Made by a program: the position numbers and the translations under genes
Notes under the pieces: model-generated
Told to the model about the DNA's origin: nothing
What the model saw: only the letters and a program-made list of their open reading frames with translations
Databases searched by the model: none
From: Bradyrhizobium sp. AUGA SZCCT0176
GTDB lineage: Bacteria; Pseudomonadota; Alphaproteobacteria; Rhizobiales; Xanthobacteraceae
DNA: 64,000 nucleotides
Assembly (NCBI RefSeq): GCF_018130145.1
Contig: NZ_JAFCMB010000010.1
Coordinates: 124,001-188,000 of the forward strand
Direction of reading: 5' to 3'
Part shown: one piece after another, positions 38,952-47,902 of the stretch
How positions within the stretch are numbered: the stretch's first letter is position 1
How the letters are laid out: each line of letters starts with the position of its first letter

Positions 38952-40784
38952 TCATTTGGGTTGCGCGTCCGGTCTGTGCCACCACGTCTCCGGCAGGTAG
39001 CCCGTCAAGGCGATGGTTGAAGGTCGTTCTACCCGATTCCATCGCGCGATCCATTGCTCGGCGACGTTAAACAACGGGATAGCGTAGAAGCCCGACATCA
39101 GGGTCCGGTCCAGTGCCCGCACCGCCGAGACGAATTCCGGCCGCTCGCGGGCCTCCAGCAGCGCCGCGATCAGGGCGTCGATCGCCGGATCCTTCGCGCC
39201 CATGTAGTTCCTTGTGCCGGGGATATCGGCGGCCTGGCTGCCCCAATAGAACGACTGCTCATTGCCGGGTGACAGCGACTGGTCCCAGCGGTTCTGCAGC
39301 ATGTCGAACTCGTAGCCGAGCCGGCGCTGGTCGAATTGCACCGGATCGACCGCGCGCACGCTGGCCTCGATGCCGGCGCGTTTGAGGTCGCGGCTATAGG
39401 CCAGCGCGATCCGTTCCTGATCGCGCGTCGTGACCAGGATCTCGAAGGTGAGGGGTGCTTTGGTCGCGCGCTGGCGCAGCACGGTGCCGTCGAGCACGTA
39501 GCCGGCCTCGGACAGCAGAGCGAGGGCGACCCGCAGCGCTGCGCGGTCGCGGCCTGAACCGTCTGACACGGGCAGGCGGAAGCTGCCGTCGAGAATATCA
39601 GGCGGAATATGCGCGAGGTAGGGTTTCAACAGTTCGCGCTCGCGCGCATCGGCGGCGCGGCCATAGGCTGATAATTCCGACCCTGCGAAGAAGCCTCCGG
39701 CACGCGTGTAGAGGCCGAAGAAGTAGTTGCGGTTGATCCATTCGAAATCGAACAGCAGCGTCAGCGCACGCCGCACGCGGACGTCGGAAAACAGCGGACG
39801 GCGGGTGTTGAACACCAAATACTCCGACGGCTGCGGCATCCCTGGCTTGATGATGTCGCGGATCAGCTCGCCGCTGCGGGCGGCCGGGAAATCATAGCCG
39901 TCGTGCCAGCGCAGCGGCTCGGCTTCATTGCGGAAATCATAGAGCCCGCGCTTGAAGGCTTCGAACTGGCCGTTGGACTCGCGGTAATAATCGAACCGGA
40001 TCTCGTCGAAGTTCCACAGGCCCCGGTTCGCCGGCAGGTCACGGCCCCAATAGTCGGGGTTGCGCCTCAGCGTGACGCTGGCGCCGGGGCGCACCGCAGT
40101 GACGCGATAGGGACCGGAACCGACCGGTCCGGTCATGGTCGTGTCCTCAAAGGTTTCGGGATCGACCGCATGGCGCGGCAATACCGGCATCAGGCCGAGG
40201 ATCAGCGGCAGTTCGCGGTCGGGCGCGCCGCCGAAATCGAACCTGATGGTGAGCGGGTCGGGCGCCTCGGCCTTGGCGACCTTGGCATAATACTGGCGAT
40301 GGTTGGGGCGGCCGCGGTCGCGCAGCAGCGCCCAGGAAAACAGCACGTCGTCGGCCGTTACCGGCTTGCCATCCGAGAACCGCGCCCGGGGATCGAGATG
40401 GAACGTGACATAGCTTCTGATGTCGTCGGTCTCGACGCTCCTGGCGAGAAGCCCGTAGAGCGTGAAGGCCTCGTCATTGCCGCGGCTCATCAGGCTCTCG
40501 ACGACAAAGCCCCTGATCTGCTGCAGGGCGAGGCCTCGGACGATGAACGGATTGAGGCTGTCGAAGGTGCCAAGCAGACCCCAGACCAGCCGGCCGCCCT
40601 TCGGTGCATCGGGTTTGGCGTAGGGCATGTGGGCAAAATCGGCCGGCAGGGCCGGCGCGCCATGCATGGAGATCGCATGGCTTTCCCCGGCGCGGGCGTT
40701 GCCCGCGAGCGCCATCGGCAACAGGCCGAGCGCGAGCACAACGCTGGCGAGAATACCAAGCCGGATACGTCCAACGGCTACCAT
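38952..40784 (-). CDS. ABC peptide-type extracellular solute-binding protein, YejA-like
   Basis: Family 5 (oligopeptide/microcin-C type) periplasmic binding protein of about 610 residues. I prefer ATG 40784, which begins a signal peptide (to about residue 33, N-A-R-A-G-E); a GTG at 40817 is the alternative. Signatures include A-M-H-G-A-P-A-L-P, the Y-A-N/K-P-D-A-P-K-G-G-R-L segment with F-D-S-L-N-P-F, R-F-S-D-G-K-P-V-T-A-D-D-V and GSGPYRV. No permease or ATPase gene is adjacent, so it is an orphan binding protein or its partners lie elsewhere. It lies 22 nt upstream of the ANL-like gene on the same strand. Confidence 0.85.
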   Translation of the reverse strand: MVAVGRIRLGILASVVLALGLLPMALAGNARAGESHAISMHGAPALPADFAHMPYAKPDAPKGGRLVWGLLGTFDSLNPFIVRGLALQQIRGFVVESLMSRGNDEAFTLYGLLARSVETDDIRSYVTFHLDPRARFSDGKPVTADDVLFSWALLRDRGRPNHRQYYAKVAKAEAPDPLTIRFDFGGAPDRELPLILGLMPVLPRHAVDPETFEDTTMTGPVGSGPYRVTAVRPGASVTLRRNPDYWGRDLPANRGLWNFDEIRFDYYRESNGQFEAFKRGLYDFRNEAEPLRWHDGYDFPAARSGELIRDIIKPGMPQPSEYLVFNTRRPLFSDVRVRRALTLLFDFEWINRNYFFGLYTRAGGFFAGSELSAYGRAADARERELLKPYLAHIPPDILDGSFRLPVSDGSGRDRAALRVALALLSEAGYVLDGTVLRQRATKAPLTFEILVTTRDQERIALAYSRDLKRAGIEASVRAVDPVQFDQRRLGYEFDMLQNRWDQSLSPGNEQSFYWGSQAADIPGTRNYMGAKDPAIDALIAALLEARERPEFVSAVRALDRTLMSGFYAIPLFNVAEQWIARWNRVERPSTIALTGYLPETWWHRPDAQPK

Positions 40785-40927
40785 CTGCACGCGCGGATTT
40801 GATTCGGGGTCACACACCAGTGAGCTTTACCATAGGCCTTGACCACAGGCCTCGGCGTCCACCGGGACCGCAGCCAAAGATGCTTGTCGGCATTGATCTT
40901 TTCGTCCGCCGCTGTATTGAAGGCGTG

Positions 40928-40978
40928 CAATTGACCAGGGCGGTGACGCCTGTCACGTATCCGCCTCAATTGACTAGG
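40928..40978. repeat. CAATTGAC[C/T]AGG direct repeat in the yejA-ialB divergent gap
   Basis: Two copies, CAATTGACCAGG at 40928-40939 and CAATTGACTAGG at 40967-40978, start 39 nt apart. They lie in the 270-nt gap between two divergent genes and could be a pair of operator half-sites on one helix face or a -35-like element. No protein can be assigned. Confidence 0.4.
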
Positions 40979-41054
40979 AGACAGCCGCCCAAACGGCTAG
41001 GTGTCGGTGCCTGCAGCGGTTTCGGGCGCTCCCGTTCAGAAAGGGTTTTCCGCA

Positions 41055-41900
41055 ATGAATTTCCGTATCTTGGCCGTCCGGCCGCATGGGCGGGTTGCCG
41101 CCTTGTTGGCGGCGACGGCATTGTCCGCGACGTTGCTCGTCGCGGGTGCGCAGGCCCAAACCCCGGCTCCGGCCCCCGGTGCCCCCGCAGCGGCGCCCAA
41201 GGAGGCCCCGAAGGCCGCTCCCAAGGCTGCCCCGAAAGCAGCCCCGAAGGCCCAAGCGCCCGCCGCCCCGAACGCCCAGCCGGCCCCGCCAGCGGCCGCC
41301 GGCGGCGCTCCCCCCGCAGGCGGTCAGTCGCAGGACCAGCAGGTCCAGCTGATTTACGCGCCCTGGACCAAATTCTGCCTCAAGGGGCAGGACGCTGGCG
41401 CCAAGCAGGTCTGCTTCACCGGCAAGGACGGACGCATCGAGTCCGGCCAGCCGGTCATCGCTGCCGTCATCATCGAGCCGGAAGGCGAGCCGAAGAAGAT
41501 CCTGCGCGTGACGCTGCCGCTCGGCATGCAGCTCGTGCACGGCACCCGCGTGATCGTCGATGCCAATCCTCCGGCGCAGAGCCCCTATGTGATCTGCTTC
41601 CAGAACGGTTGCATGTCGGACTACGAAGTGACCCCGGAACTGCTGGCCAACCTGAAGAAGGGCCAGAATTTGGTGGTTCAGGCGATCAACTCCAACGGCG
41701 CCCCGCTAACGCTGCCGCTGCCGCTCGCCGAATTCGCCAAGGCCTATGACGGCCCGCCGACCGACCCCAAGGAATTCGAGAAGACCCAGCAGAAGTTGCA
41801 GGAAGAGCTGCAGAAGCGGGCTGAAGAAGCGCGAAAGAAGCTCGAGGCCAACCCGCCCGCTGGCGGCGCGCCGGGCAATGCCAATCCGGCGGCCAAGTAA
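41055..41900 (+). CDS. Invasion-associated locus B (IalB) family protein
   Basis: Secreted 281-residue protein. ATG 41055 has AGAAAGGG upstream and starts a signal peptide (cut near A-Q-A-Q-T, about 35). A Pro/Ala/Lys low-complexity region (about 36-95, with P-K-A-A repeats) precedes the IalB domain: W-T-K-F-C-L-K-G, Q-V-C-F-T-G-K-D-G-R and P-Y-V-I-C-F-Q-N-G-C-M-S-D-Y-E, with four Cys that probably pair. A charged helical tail (about 240-270) ends the protein. The Bartonella founder contributes to host-cell invasion; in free-living alphaproteobacteria the role is unclear. Confidence 0.88.
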   Translation: MNFRILAVRPHGRVAALLAATALSATLLVAGAQAQTPAPAPGAPAAAPKEAPKAAPKAAPKAAPKAQAPAAPNAQPAPPAAAGGAPPAGGQSQDQQVQLIYAPWTKFCLKGQDAGAKQVCFTGKDGRIESGQPVIAAVIIEPEGEPKKILRVTLPLGMQLVHGTRVIVDANPPAQSPYVICFQNGCMSDYEVTPELLANLKKGQNLVVQAINSNGAPLTLPLPLAEFAKAYDGPPTDPKEFEKTQQKLQEELQKRAEEARKKLEANPPAGGAPGNANPAAK

Positions 41901-41920
41901 CGCCGCTTCGATCGACAAAC

Positions 41921-41950
41921 AAAAAGGCGCCCTGGTCCGGGCGCCTTTTT
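41921..41950. terminator. Bidirectional Rho-independent terminator (ialB and hspQ)
   Basis: AAAAAGGCGCCC, a 6-nt loop (41933-41938), then GGGCGCCTTTTT: a perfect GC-rich 7-bp stem extended by A:T pairs. It has a T run on the plus strand after ialB and, by symmetry, on the minus strand after hspQ. Confidence 0.95.
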
Positions 41951-41987
41951 CGTTCAGGAGAAGATTTGTAGCCTGGATGGAGCCAGA

Positions 41988-42320
41988 TCAGTTCAGCGAG
42001 GGATTGCGCGGACGATAGCCGCCGGACTTGTCCTTGACGAAGATCTCGGCGACCTGCGAATGCCGGATCGGTTCGCCGGAATCGTCGGGTAGCAGGTTCT
42101 GCTCCGAGACGTAGGCGACGTATTCGGAGTCCGAATTCTCCGCCAGCAGATGATAGAACGGCTGATCCTTGTGCGGCCGAACGTTCTCAGGGATCGACAA
42201 CCACCATTCCTCGGTATTGTTGAATACCGGATCGATGTCGAAAATCACGCCCCGGAATGAAAACACCCGGTGACGGACGATCTGACCGATCTGGAATTTG
42301 GCGGTGCGCGCTTTAATCAT
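41988..42320 (-). CDS. hspQ: Heat shock protein HspQ (hemimethylated DNA-binding YccV-like)
   Basis: 110 residues, the usual size. The conserved core is recognisable: F-x-I-G-Q-I-V-R-H-R-V-F-x-F-R-G-V-I-F-D-I-D-P, then N-T-E-E-W-W and D-Q-P-F-Y-H-L-L. HspQ modulates Lon protease and limits DnaA levels in enterobacteria; the alphaproteobacterial role is inferred. It ends against the shared terminator at 41921-41950. Confidence 0.93.
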   Translation of the reverse strand: MIKARTAKFQIGQIVRHRVFSFRGVIFDIDPVFNNTEEWWLSIPENVRPHKDQPFYHLLAENSDSEYVAYVSEQNLLPDDSGEPIRHSQVAEIFVKDKSGGYRPRNPSLN

Positions 42321-42454
42321 ACCTCGTCGAATAGACCATGATTGTGGCCGATGCTAGGGGCAAAAGGTTGAATTAGCTCTCAAGTCCGGCTGGCACATCC
42401 GGCGCCAGCCCCAAGAAAACATTGACGAAACGCTGAAGAAAAGACCCCCATTGC

Positions 42455-43408
42455 ATGGCCGATATCCTCAATCTGGCGATTCCCTATTTCGGGGTGATCT
42501 TCATCGGCTTTGCCTGCGGCAAGACCAGGGGGCTGCCGGAGGCGGGGCTGGCCTGGATGAATTTCTTCCTGCTCTACGTGTCGCTGCCGGCCCTGATGTT
42601 CGGCATCATGGCCAAGACGCCGTTTTCGGAACTCAACAACCCGCCATTCCTGATCGCGACCACGCTCGGCACCGTGATCGCCTTCATCGTTGCCGTGGTG
42701 ACTGGCCGGGTCATCGGCGAATTGTCGCTGCGCAAGGCCACTTTGGCCGGGCTGGCCGGCGCCTATGGCAATATCGGCTATATGGGCCCGGGGCTGGCGC
42801 TCGCCGTGCTCGGCACCAAGGCGGCGGCGCCGACTGCGCTGATTTTCTGTTGCGACAGCATTTTCCTGTTTTCGATCGTACCGATCCTGATCGCGTTCAC
42901 CGATCGCGAGCATCGCTCGCTGCTGCACACGCTCGGCATCGTGGTGCGGCAGATCGTGCTCAACCCGCTGATCATGTCGGCCGGCGCCGGCGCGCTCGCC
43001 GCGGCGCTGCATTTTCGTCCCCCTGTCGCGATCGACAACACGCTGGTGTTTTTGCAGAACGCCGCGGCACCGACGGCGCTGTTCGTGCTGGGTGTCACCG
43101 TCGCGTTGCGCCCGTTCGATCGCGTGCCGTGGGAGGTGCCCGGCGTGATCGCGGTCAAGCTCCTGATCCATCCGCTGATCGTGTTCGGCCTGATGCTGCT
43201 GTTCGGGCCGTTCGCGCAGCCCTGGGCGGCGACCGCGGTCCTGATGGCGTCACTGCCGCCGGCGCTCAACGTGTTCGTGATCGCGCGGCAGAACAACACC
43301 TGGATCGAGCCGGCGTCGGTCGCCGTCCTGATCGGAACCTTCGCCTCCGTCGTTACGCTGACCAGCGTGATGTGGTTCATCCAGAGCGGAAGGCTGGCGT
43401 TTCCTTGA
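42455..43408 (+). CDS. AEC (auxin efflux carrier) family transporter
   Basis: 317-residue inner-membrane carrier with ten predicted helices in two inverted halves of about 140 residues, joined near A-L-I-F-C-C-D. Family features are L-N-P-L-I-M-S-A-G and the repeated G-x-x-x-P motifs, with N-x-F-V-I-A near the end (L-N-V-F-V-I-A-R-Q). Bacterial AEC members export or import dicarboxylates such as malonate or malate; the substrate here is unknown. It starts 134 nt from the divergent hspQ gene. Confidence 0.88.
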   Translation: MADILNLAIPYFGVIFIGFACGKTRGLPEAGLAWMNFFLLYVSLPALMFGIMAKTPFSELNNPPFLIATTLGTVIAFIVAVVTGRVIGELSLRKATLAGLAGAYGNIGYMGPGLALAVLGTKAAAPTALIFCCDSIFLFSIVPILIAFTDREHRSLLHTLGIVVRQIVLNPLIMSAGAGALAAALHFRPPVAIDNTLVFLQNAAAPTALFVLGVTVALRPFDRVPWEVPGVIAVKLLIHPLIVFGLMLLFGPFAQPWAATAVLMASLPPALNVFVIARQNNTWIEPASVAVLIGTFASVVTLTSVMWFIQSGRLAFP

Positions 43409-44212
43409 GAATAACCACGCATGGCTGACGCTATGCAACGCGTTCTGATGAAACCAAATTTGAGACCGACGAAACAATCTTCCGGGATCGACGAAGACGG
43501 CTTGAAACAATCGCCGTTCAGGGTGGCTACATCAGACACTGGGAGCCACGTGTGAAGAGCGAACCGATCGAAGCAGACATCAGAGCAACCCATATTTGGC
43601 GAACGGCCCAACGCCGCCGGGCGACGTATTTGGCCACTCTGGTCGACGAACCAACTGATGACGCGGGATATGTGATGGCCAGAAAATTGGCGATTCCCAG
43701 TGTACTAGCCTCGGGGGTGATGGCGGTGGCGGTGTGGGCACTAGCTTGATCTCCGGTCCTCCCGGTCACGATGCCGTCAACCCTCGAACAGGCACGGGCG
43801 CGCTGATCCGGCGCGCTCCTCAAGCTAAGCTGAAGCCGGCTCGCGCTGAACGTCTTCCTCAAGAACGGGTTTGCTGCGCCAAGGCAGGGTCAAGACCGGG
43901 AAGAATCGTGATGCCTTCCTGATCACTTCCAGATGAATAAGCTGCGATCTGTGTACATCTGTTGTCGCTGTCCTTGCCCGCTGCATGCGGAAGATCAGCG
44001 GCGACGAAGCATTACTTATCTTCCCGCACCGAGACCGTTTTATCGAGGCCGTCGCCGTAGTACACGGCGCATTCGCTTCGAGCATATGAGCATCGTCTCG
44101 ATGGCCCGGTGATAGGTCCCTATGCCATCACACCGGGCGGCATCGGTAATACGTTCACACAAACCTTCATCATTGCGCCGACAGGTTCGGCGTTGGAATT
44201 TTGAGAAGTGCA
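43409..44212. other. Gene-poor accessory stretch with one doubtful small ORF
   Basis: 804 nt. The only candidate gene is GTG 43552-43749 (65 residues, basic head, one C-terminal hydrophobic segment; weak GGGAG before it). A minus-strand frame at 43825-44085 has a C-terminal stretch that looks protein-like but no recognisable family and could be gene debris. No repeats, terminators or RNA genes are seen. Confidence 0.4.
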
Positions 44213-44974
44213 ATGTTGGATTGGATTGTTAGCGTAATTCACGACCCCAACTCACCGATTTGGTTTTCCAGGGATATTTTCAGGAGTGTTTTCCAGTCCC
44301 TCTTGGGAGCAATCGTGTCTGCGCTGCTGGTGGCTCCACTGACGGCGCGCTGGGTCGCATGGGAAACGACACGCAAGTGGCGTCCCGCACGACGCGTCGC
44401 GTTCCGTGATATCGAACATGGCACCAGCCTGATTTGCAATTCGTTCGCGGACTGGAGCACGATTGGAAGAAAACCGGAATCGGAGAATGATCTGCTGTTG
44501 TCCTGTTGGTCCATTTACACGGCCATGTCGGAGGGGCACGAAGAGATGAAGAAGGCCTATGCGGACTGGTCCGACTTGTGGTCGCCGCAACAGGCATCAG
44601 CAATTATCAGCTTCTTGGAATACGTTTCCGACCTATGCCATAACGTCGAAAACGAGAGCAATCTGATCAGTCGCATCATTGATTTTGACGAGCAGCCTGA
44701 TCAACTCAAAAAAGGCGATCGCTGGGAGACGGTTACTCCGCGATGGGTTGAGTCCGGCCAACTGCCGAAGTTGGATGTAGGTGCCATGCGGTCAAGGCTC
44801 AACCGACTTCGAGCAAGCTGCTCTGACCGCGCCCTCGTAAAAATATTCGATGATTGCAACGAAGCTCTAGGCGGCTGCGATCAAAAGGCCATGGACAATC
44901 TCCAAAAGGCCTGTCGCGAAGCTATGCTGGAAAAGGCTCGTATAATTGAAATAACATTCACCGAGAAAGCATGA
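44213..44974 (+). CDS. Orphan membrane-anchored protein, unknown, AT-richer than neighbours
   Basis: 253 residues from ATG 44213 (GAGAAG just upstream; a TTG at 44201 is an alternative). One membrane helix (about 25-46) sits behind an aromatic-rich head; the rest is a cytoplasmic, helical, acidic domain with W-D/W-S motifs and four Cys. Codon use is visibly less GC-biased than in adjoining genes, and both sides are gene-poor or unrelated, suggesting recent transfer. Helical single-pass proteins of this size occur in defence and stress islands, but there is no motif to support that here. Confidence 0.6.
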   Translation: MLDWIVSVIHDPNSPIWFSRDIFRSVFQSLLGAIVSALLVAPLTARWVAWETTRKWRPARRVAFRDIEHGTSLICNSFADWSTIGRKPESENDLLLSCWSIYTAMSEGHEEMKKAYADWSDLWSPQQASAIISFLEYVSDLCHNVENESNLISRIIDFDEQPDQLKKGDRWETVTPRWVESGQLPKLDVGAMRSRLNRLRASCSDRALVKIFDDCNEALGGCDQKAMDNLQKACREAMLEKARIIEITFTEKA

Positions 44975-45023
44975 TTTACGTTGCGGAGCACGGGGCCGGC
45001 CTCCGATTTTACGGGTTTACTTC

Positions 45024-46214
45024 CTAGCCCACGCGCTTCCATGTCGGCGCGAGGCCTTCGCGCATCGCCAGCCGCCGCAGCGGACCGAACGAGCCGATCA
45101 GATGCAGCCCCACCGCGCGCAGCGACTGCACCGGCAGGAAGTCGCTGAGCAGCGAGCGGTTGGCGAGGTCGATGGCAAACATCCGGCTGGCGACATCGGC
45201 GCGACGGGCGGATTGATAGCGCGCCAGCACCTGCGGCGCGCCCGGATCCTCGCCGAGCGACAGGGCTTGCCCCGCGATATCGGCGATGTCGGCGGCGTCG
45301 CGCAATCCCATGTTGAGACCCTGCGCGCCGATCGGCGGCAACACATGGGCGGATTCGCCGACCAGCGCGACGCGATGGCTGGCGAATTGTCTGAGGCTTT
45401 CGATCGAGAGCGGAAACAGGTTGCGCCCGGGCTCGACCCGGACGCTGCCGAGAATGGAATGCGATTGCTTTTCCGCGGCGTCGGACAGTTCGTCGTCGCC
45501 GAGCGCCATCAGCCGCTCTGCTTCCTTTGCCGCGGAAACCCACACCACGCTGCTGCGGTTGCCGGGCAGGGGCACGAACACGCATGGCCCGTGCGGGGTA
45601 TGAAACTCGGTGGAGATATTCTTGTGCGGCCTTGAATGGCTGATGTTGAAGGTTAATGCCGACTGGTGCAGGTCGCGGCGCTTGACGTCGATGCCGGCGG
45701 CCTCGCGCGACAGGGACTGCCGCCCGTCGGCGCCGATCACCAGCCGCGCCGACAGCGACCCGCCCGCACGGGTGTGGATGGCAACCATCGCATCCTGCGG
45801 ATCGACGCCTGCCGCCTCATCGTCAAATCGCGTCAGGCCGGACAATTCGGCGGCACGCTCTTCCAGCGCGGCCATCAGCGTCCGGTTGTCGATATTGTAG
45901 CCGAACTGGTCGAGGCCGATTTCCTGCGACGAAAACCGCACTTCCGGCGCCCGGATCAGGCGGCCGGTGTCGTCGACGAGCCGCATGGTCCGTAACGCCG
46001 CGGCCTGATCCCGGCAGCGGCGCCAGACATCCAGACGTTCGAGCAGATCGGTGGAGGCGCCCAGCAGCGCCGTGGTGCGGTTGTCGGCATAGGGGGCGCG
46101 GCGGGCGAGCAGAGCGGTCCTGGCACCGGTCTCCGCCAGCGCGATGGCGGCGGTCAGTCCCGCCGGTCCGCCGCCGATCACAACGGTGTCATAAATTGGC
46201 GATGCATCGTTCAT
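45024..46214 (-). CDS. UbiH/UbiF/VisC-family FAD-dependent hydroxylase
   Basis: Flavin monooxygenase of ubiquinone biosynthesis type. 396 residues. The Rossmann dinucleotide motif is V-V-I-G-G-G-P-A-G-L-T-A-A-I-A-L (about 11-26). The second FAD motif is LVIGADGRQSLSREAAGI (about 160) and the third is VALVGESAHVLPPIGAQGLNMGLRDA, with the UbiH family signature (H-x-x-P-P-I-x-x-Q-G-x-N). The ring position hydroxylated cannot be read from sequence. It is divergent from pcs. Confidence 0.9.
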   Translation of the reverse strand: MNDASPIYDTVVIGGGPAGLTAAIALAETGARTALLARRAPYADNRTTALLGASTDLLERLDVWRRCRDQAAALRTMRLVDDTGRLIRAPEVRFSSQEIGLDQFGYNIDNRTLMAALEERAAELSGLTRFDDEAAGVDPQDAMVAIHTRAGGSLSARLVIGADGRQSLSREAAGIDVKRRDLHQSALTFNISHSRPHKNISTEFHTPHGPCVFVPLPGNRSSVVWVSAAKEAERLMALGDDELSDAAEKQSHSILGSVRVEPGRNLFPLSIESLRQFASHRVALVGESAHVLPPIGAQGLNMGLRDAADIADIAGQALSLGEDPGAPQVLARYQSARRADVASRMFAIDLANRSLLSDFLPVQSLRAVGLHLIGSFGPLRRLAMREGLAPTWKRVG

Positions 46215-46348
46215 ATTGGAACAATTGACATTCCCGGCGGCATTTTCAAGTCATTGACCTTCTTAAATGTTTCCACCGATTTGCGCGGCGGAACGCCGCA
46301 AGCGCCGGTATGCAAATCGGGGCGATTCCTGTTAGCACTGCCGGAGCA

Positions 46349-47083
46349 ATGGACCAGACACAAGAACCAATAGCATCTCCCGCTACGACCCGGATGCGGA
46401 CGGCCGCATTTGGCGTCCACGTCTTCACGGCGCTCGGAGCGGGCGTCGGCCTGATTGCGATGCTGGAAGCGGTGCGCGAGCACTGGGCCGCCATGTTCGG
46501 CTGGCTTGGCGTCGCGCTCATCATCGACGCCATCGACGGTCCGCTCGCGCGCAAATTCGACGTGGTGCGGCTGCAGCCGAACTGGTCGGGGGAGGTGCTC
46601 GACCTCGTGGTCGATTTCATCACTTACGTGTTCGTTCCGGCCTACGCCATCACCGCGAGCGGCTTGCTGCTGCCGCTGGCGGCGCCGCTGCTCGGCATCG
46701 GCATCATGACCTCGAGCGCGCTCTACTTTGCCGACCGCCGGATGAAGGCGGCCGACAACCATTTCCGGGGCTTTCCGGCGGTGTGGAACGTCGCGGCATT
46801 CTACCTGTTCCTGCTGCATCCATCGCCGGCGCTTGCCACACTTGGCGTAGCGATCCTGATCGCGCTGACCTTCGCGCCGTTCCACGTGTTGCATCCGATC
46901 CGCGTCGTGCGCCTGCGCTGGCTGACACTGTGGCTGCTGGCGGCATGGGCCGTGCTGGCGGCCTACACCATTGCCTGCGACTTCGCCGTGGGCATTCCCA
47001 TTACCGTCGGACTCTGCGCGATCGCCATCTACGTCGCCGGCAGCGATGCCGTGATCCGCAAACTGAAATCGTTCAAGGCATGA
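46349..47083 (+). CDS. pcs: Phosphatidylcholine synthase (CDP-alcohol phosphatidyltransferase)
   Basis: Makes phosphatidylcholine from CDP-diacylglycerol and choline in the inner membrane. I chose ATG 46349, giving 244 residues, close to S. meliloti Pcs (241); ATG 46310 is the alternative and neither has a strong SD. The family signature D-G-x2-A-R...G-x3-D-x3-D appears as I-D-G-P-L-A-R-K-F-D...W-S-G-E-V-L-D-L-V-V-D-F, with the longer spacing typical of Pcs. About seven hydrophobic segments follow. Choline-dependent PC synthesis is common in rhizobia and needed for symbiosis in Bradyrhizobium. The stop overlaps the terC ATG by 4 nt. Confidence 0.9.
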   Translation: MDQTQEPIASPATTRMRTAAFGVHVFTALGAGVGLIAMLEAVREHWAAMFGWLGVALIIDAIDGPLARKFDVVRLQPNWSGEVLDLVVDFITYVFVPAYAITASGLLLPLAAPLLGIGIMTSSALYFADRRMKAADNHFRGFPAVWNVAAFYLFLLHPSPALATLGVAILIALTFAPFHVLHPIRVVRLRWLTLWLLAAWAVLAAYTIACDFAVGIPITVGLCAIAIYVAGSDAVIRKLKSFKA

Positions 47084-47814
47084 TGGAATTACTGACCAGC
47101 CCGGAAGCATGGGTGGCGTTGCTGACGTTGACCACGCTCGAAATCGTCCTCGGAATCGACAACGTCATCTTCCTGTCGGTGATCGTCTCAAGGCTTCCGC
47201 CGGAGCAGGCCAATCGCGCGCGCCAGATCGGTTTGCTGCTGGCGCTGGTGTTCCGCATCATGTTGCTCAGCGTGCTGGTGTGGCTGATCGGCCTGACGGA
47301 ACCTGTGCTGACCGTGAAAAGCGTGACGCTGTCCTGGCGTGACATCATCCTGATCGGCGGCGGCATGTTCCTGATCGCGAAGGCGACGCATGAAATTCAC
47401 GCCGAAGTGGAGGCGCGCGAGGCCGAGCCCGAGGCCAAGCCGAGCGCGAGCGTATTCTTCTGGGTGATCATGCAGATCATCGTCGTCGACATGGTGTTCT
47501 CGCTGGATTCGATCATCACCGCGATCGGCATGGCGGAGGATATCGAGATCATGGTGGCCGCCGTCGTGATCGCCTGCTTCATCATGTACGTTTCGTCAGG
47601 ACCGGTGGCGAAGTTCGTGGCCGATCACCCCACCACCAAGATGCTGGCGCTGGCGTTCCTGGTGCTGATCGGCGTGGCGCTGGTGGCGGACGGATTCAAA
47701 TTCCACATCCCGCGCGGCTACATCTATTTCGCCATCGTGTTCGCGGCCGCGGTCGAATTGTTCAACGTGCTGGCCCGGCGCAATCGCAAAAAAGTAGTCA
47801 AACAGCGGGTTTAG
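47080..47814 (+). CDS. TerC family integral membrane protein
   Basis: 244 residues with seven hydrophobic helices. TerC signatures are conserved: L-E-I-V-L-G-I-D-N-V-I-F-L-S in the first helix and V-V-D-M-V-F-S-L-D-S-I-I-T-A-I-G-M in the fourth, with the paired acidic residues thought to bind Mn2+ or other metal. The family includes metal exporters used in secreted metalloenzyme loading and tellurite resistance. An acidic loop (A-E-V-E-A-R-E-A-E-P) lies on one side. The start overlaps the pcs stop (ATGATG), so expression is coupled. Confidence 0.92.
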   Translation: MMELLTSPEAWVALLTLTTLEIVLGIDNVIFLSVIVSRLPPEQANRARQIGLLLALVFRIMLLSVLVWLIGLTEPVLTVKSVTLSWRDIILIGGGMFLIAKATHEIHAEVEAREAEPEAKPSASVFFWVIMQIIVVDMVFSLDSIITAIGMAEDIEIMVAAVVIACFIMYVSSGPVAKFVADHPTTKMLALAFLVLIGVALVADGFKFHIPRGYIYFAIVFAAAVELFNVLARRNRKKVVKQRV

Positions 47815-47902
47815 GCCCCCGCGAGTTGACAATACGGCCTTGATGGCTTTCGCTCCGCCACGAGCCGGGGCGCTTGAAGCCGATACCGAGGGAGAAAAGG
47901 TC

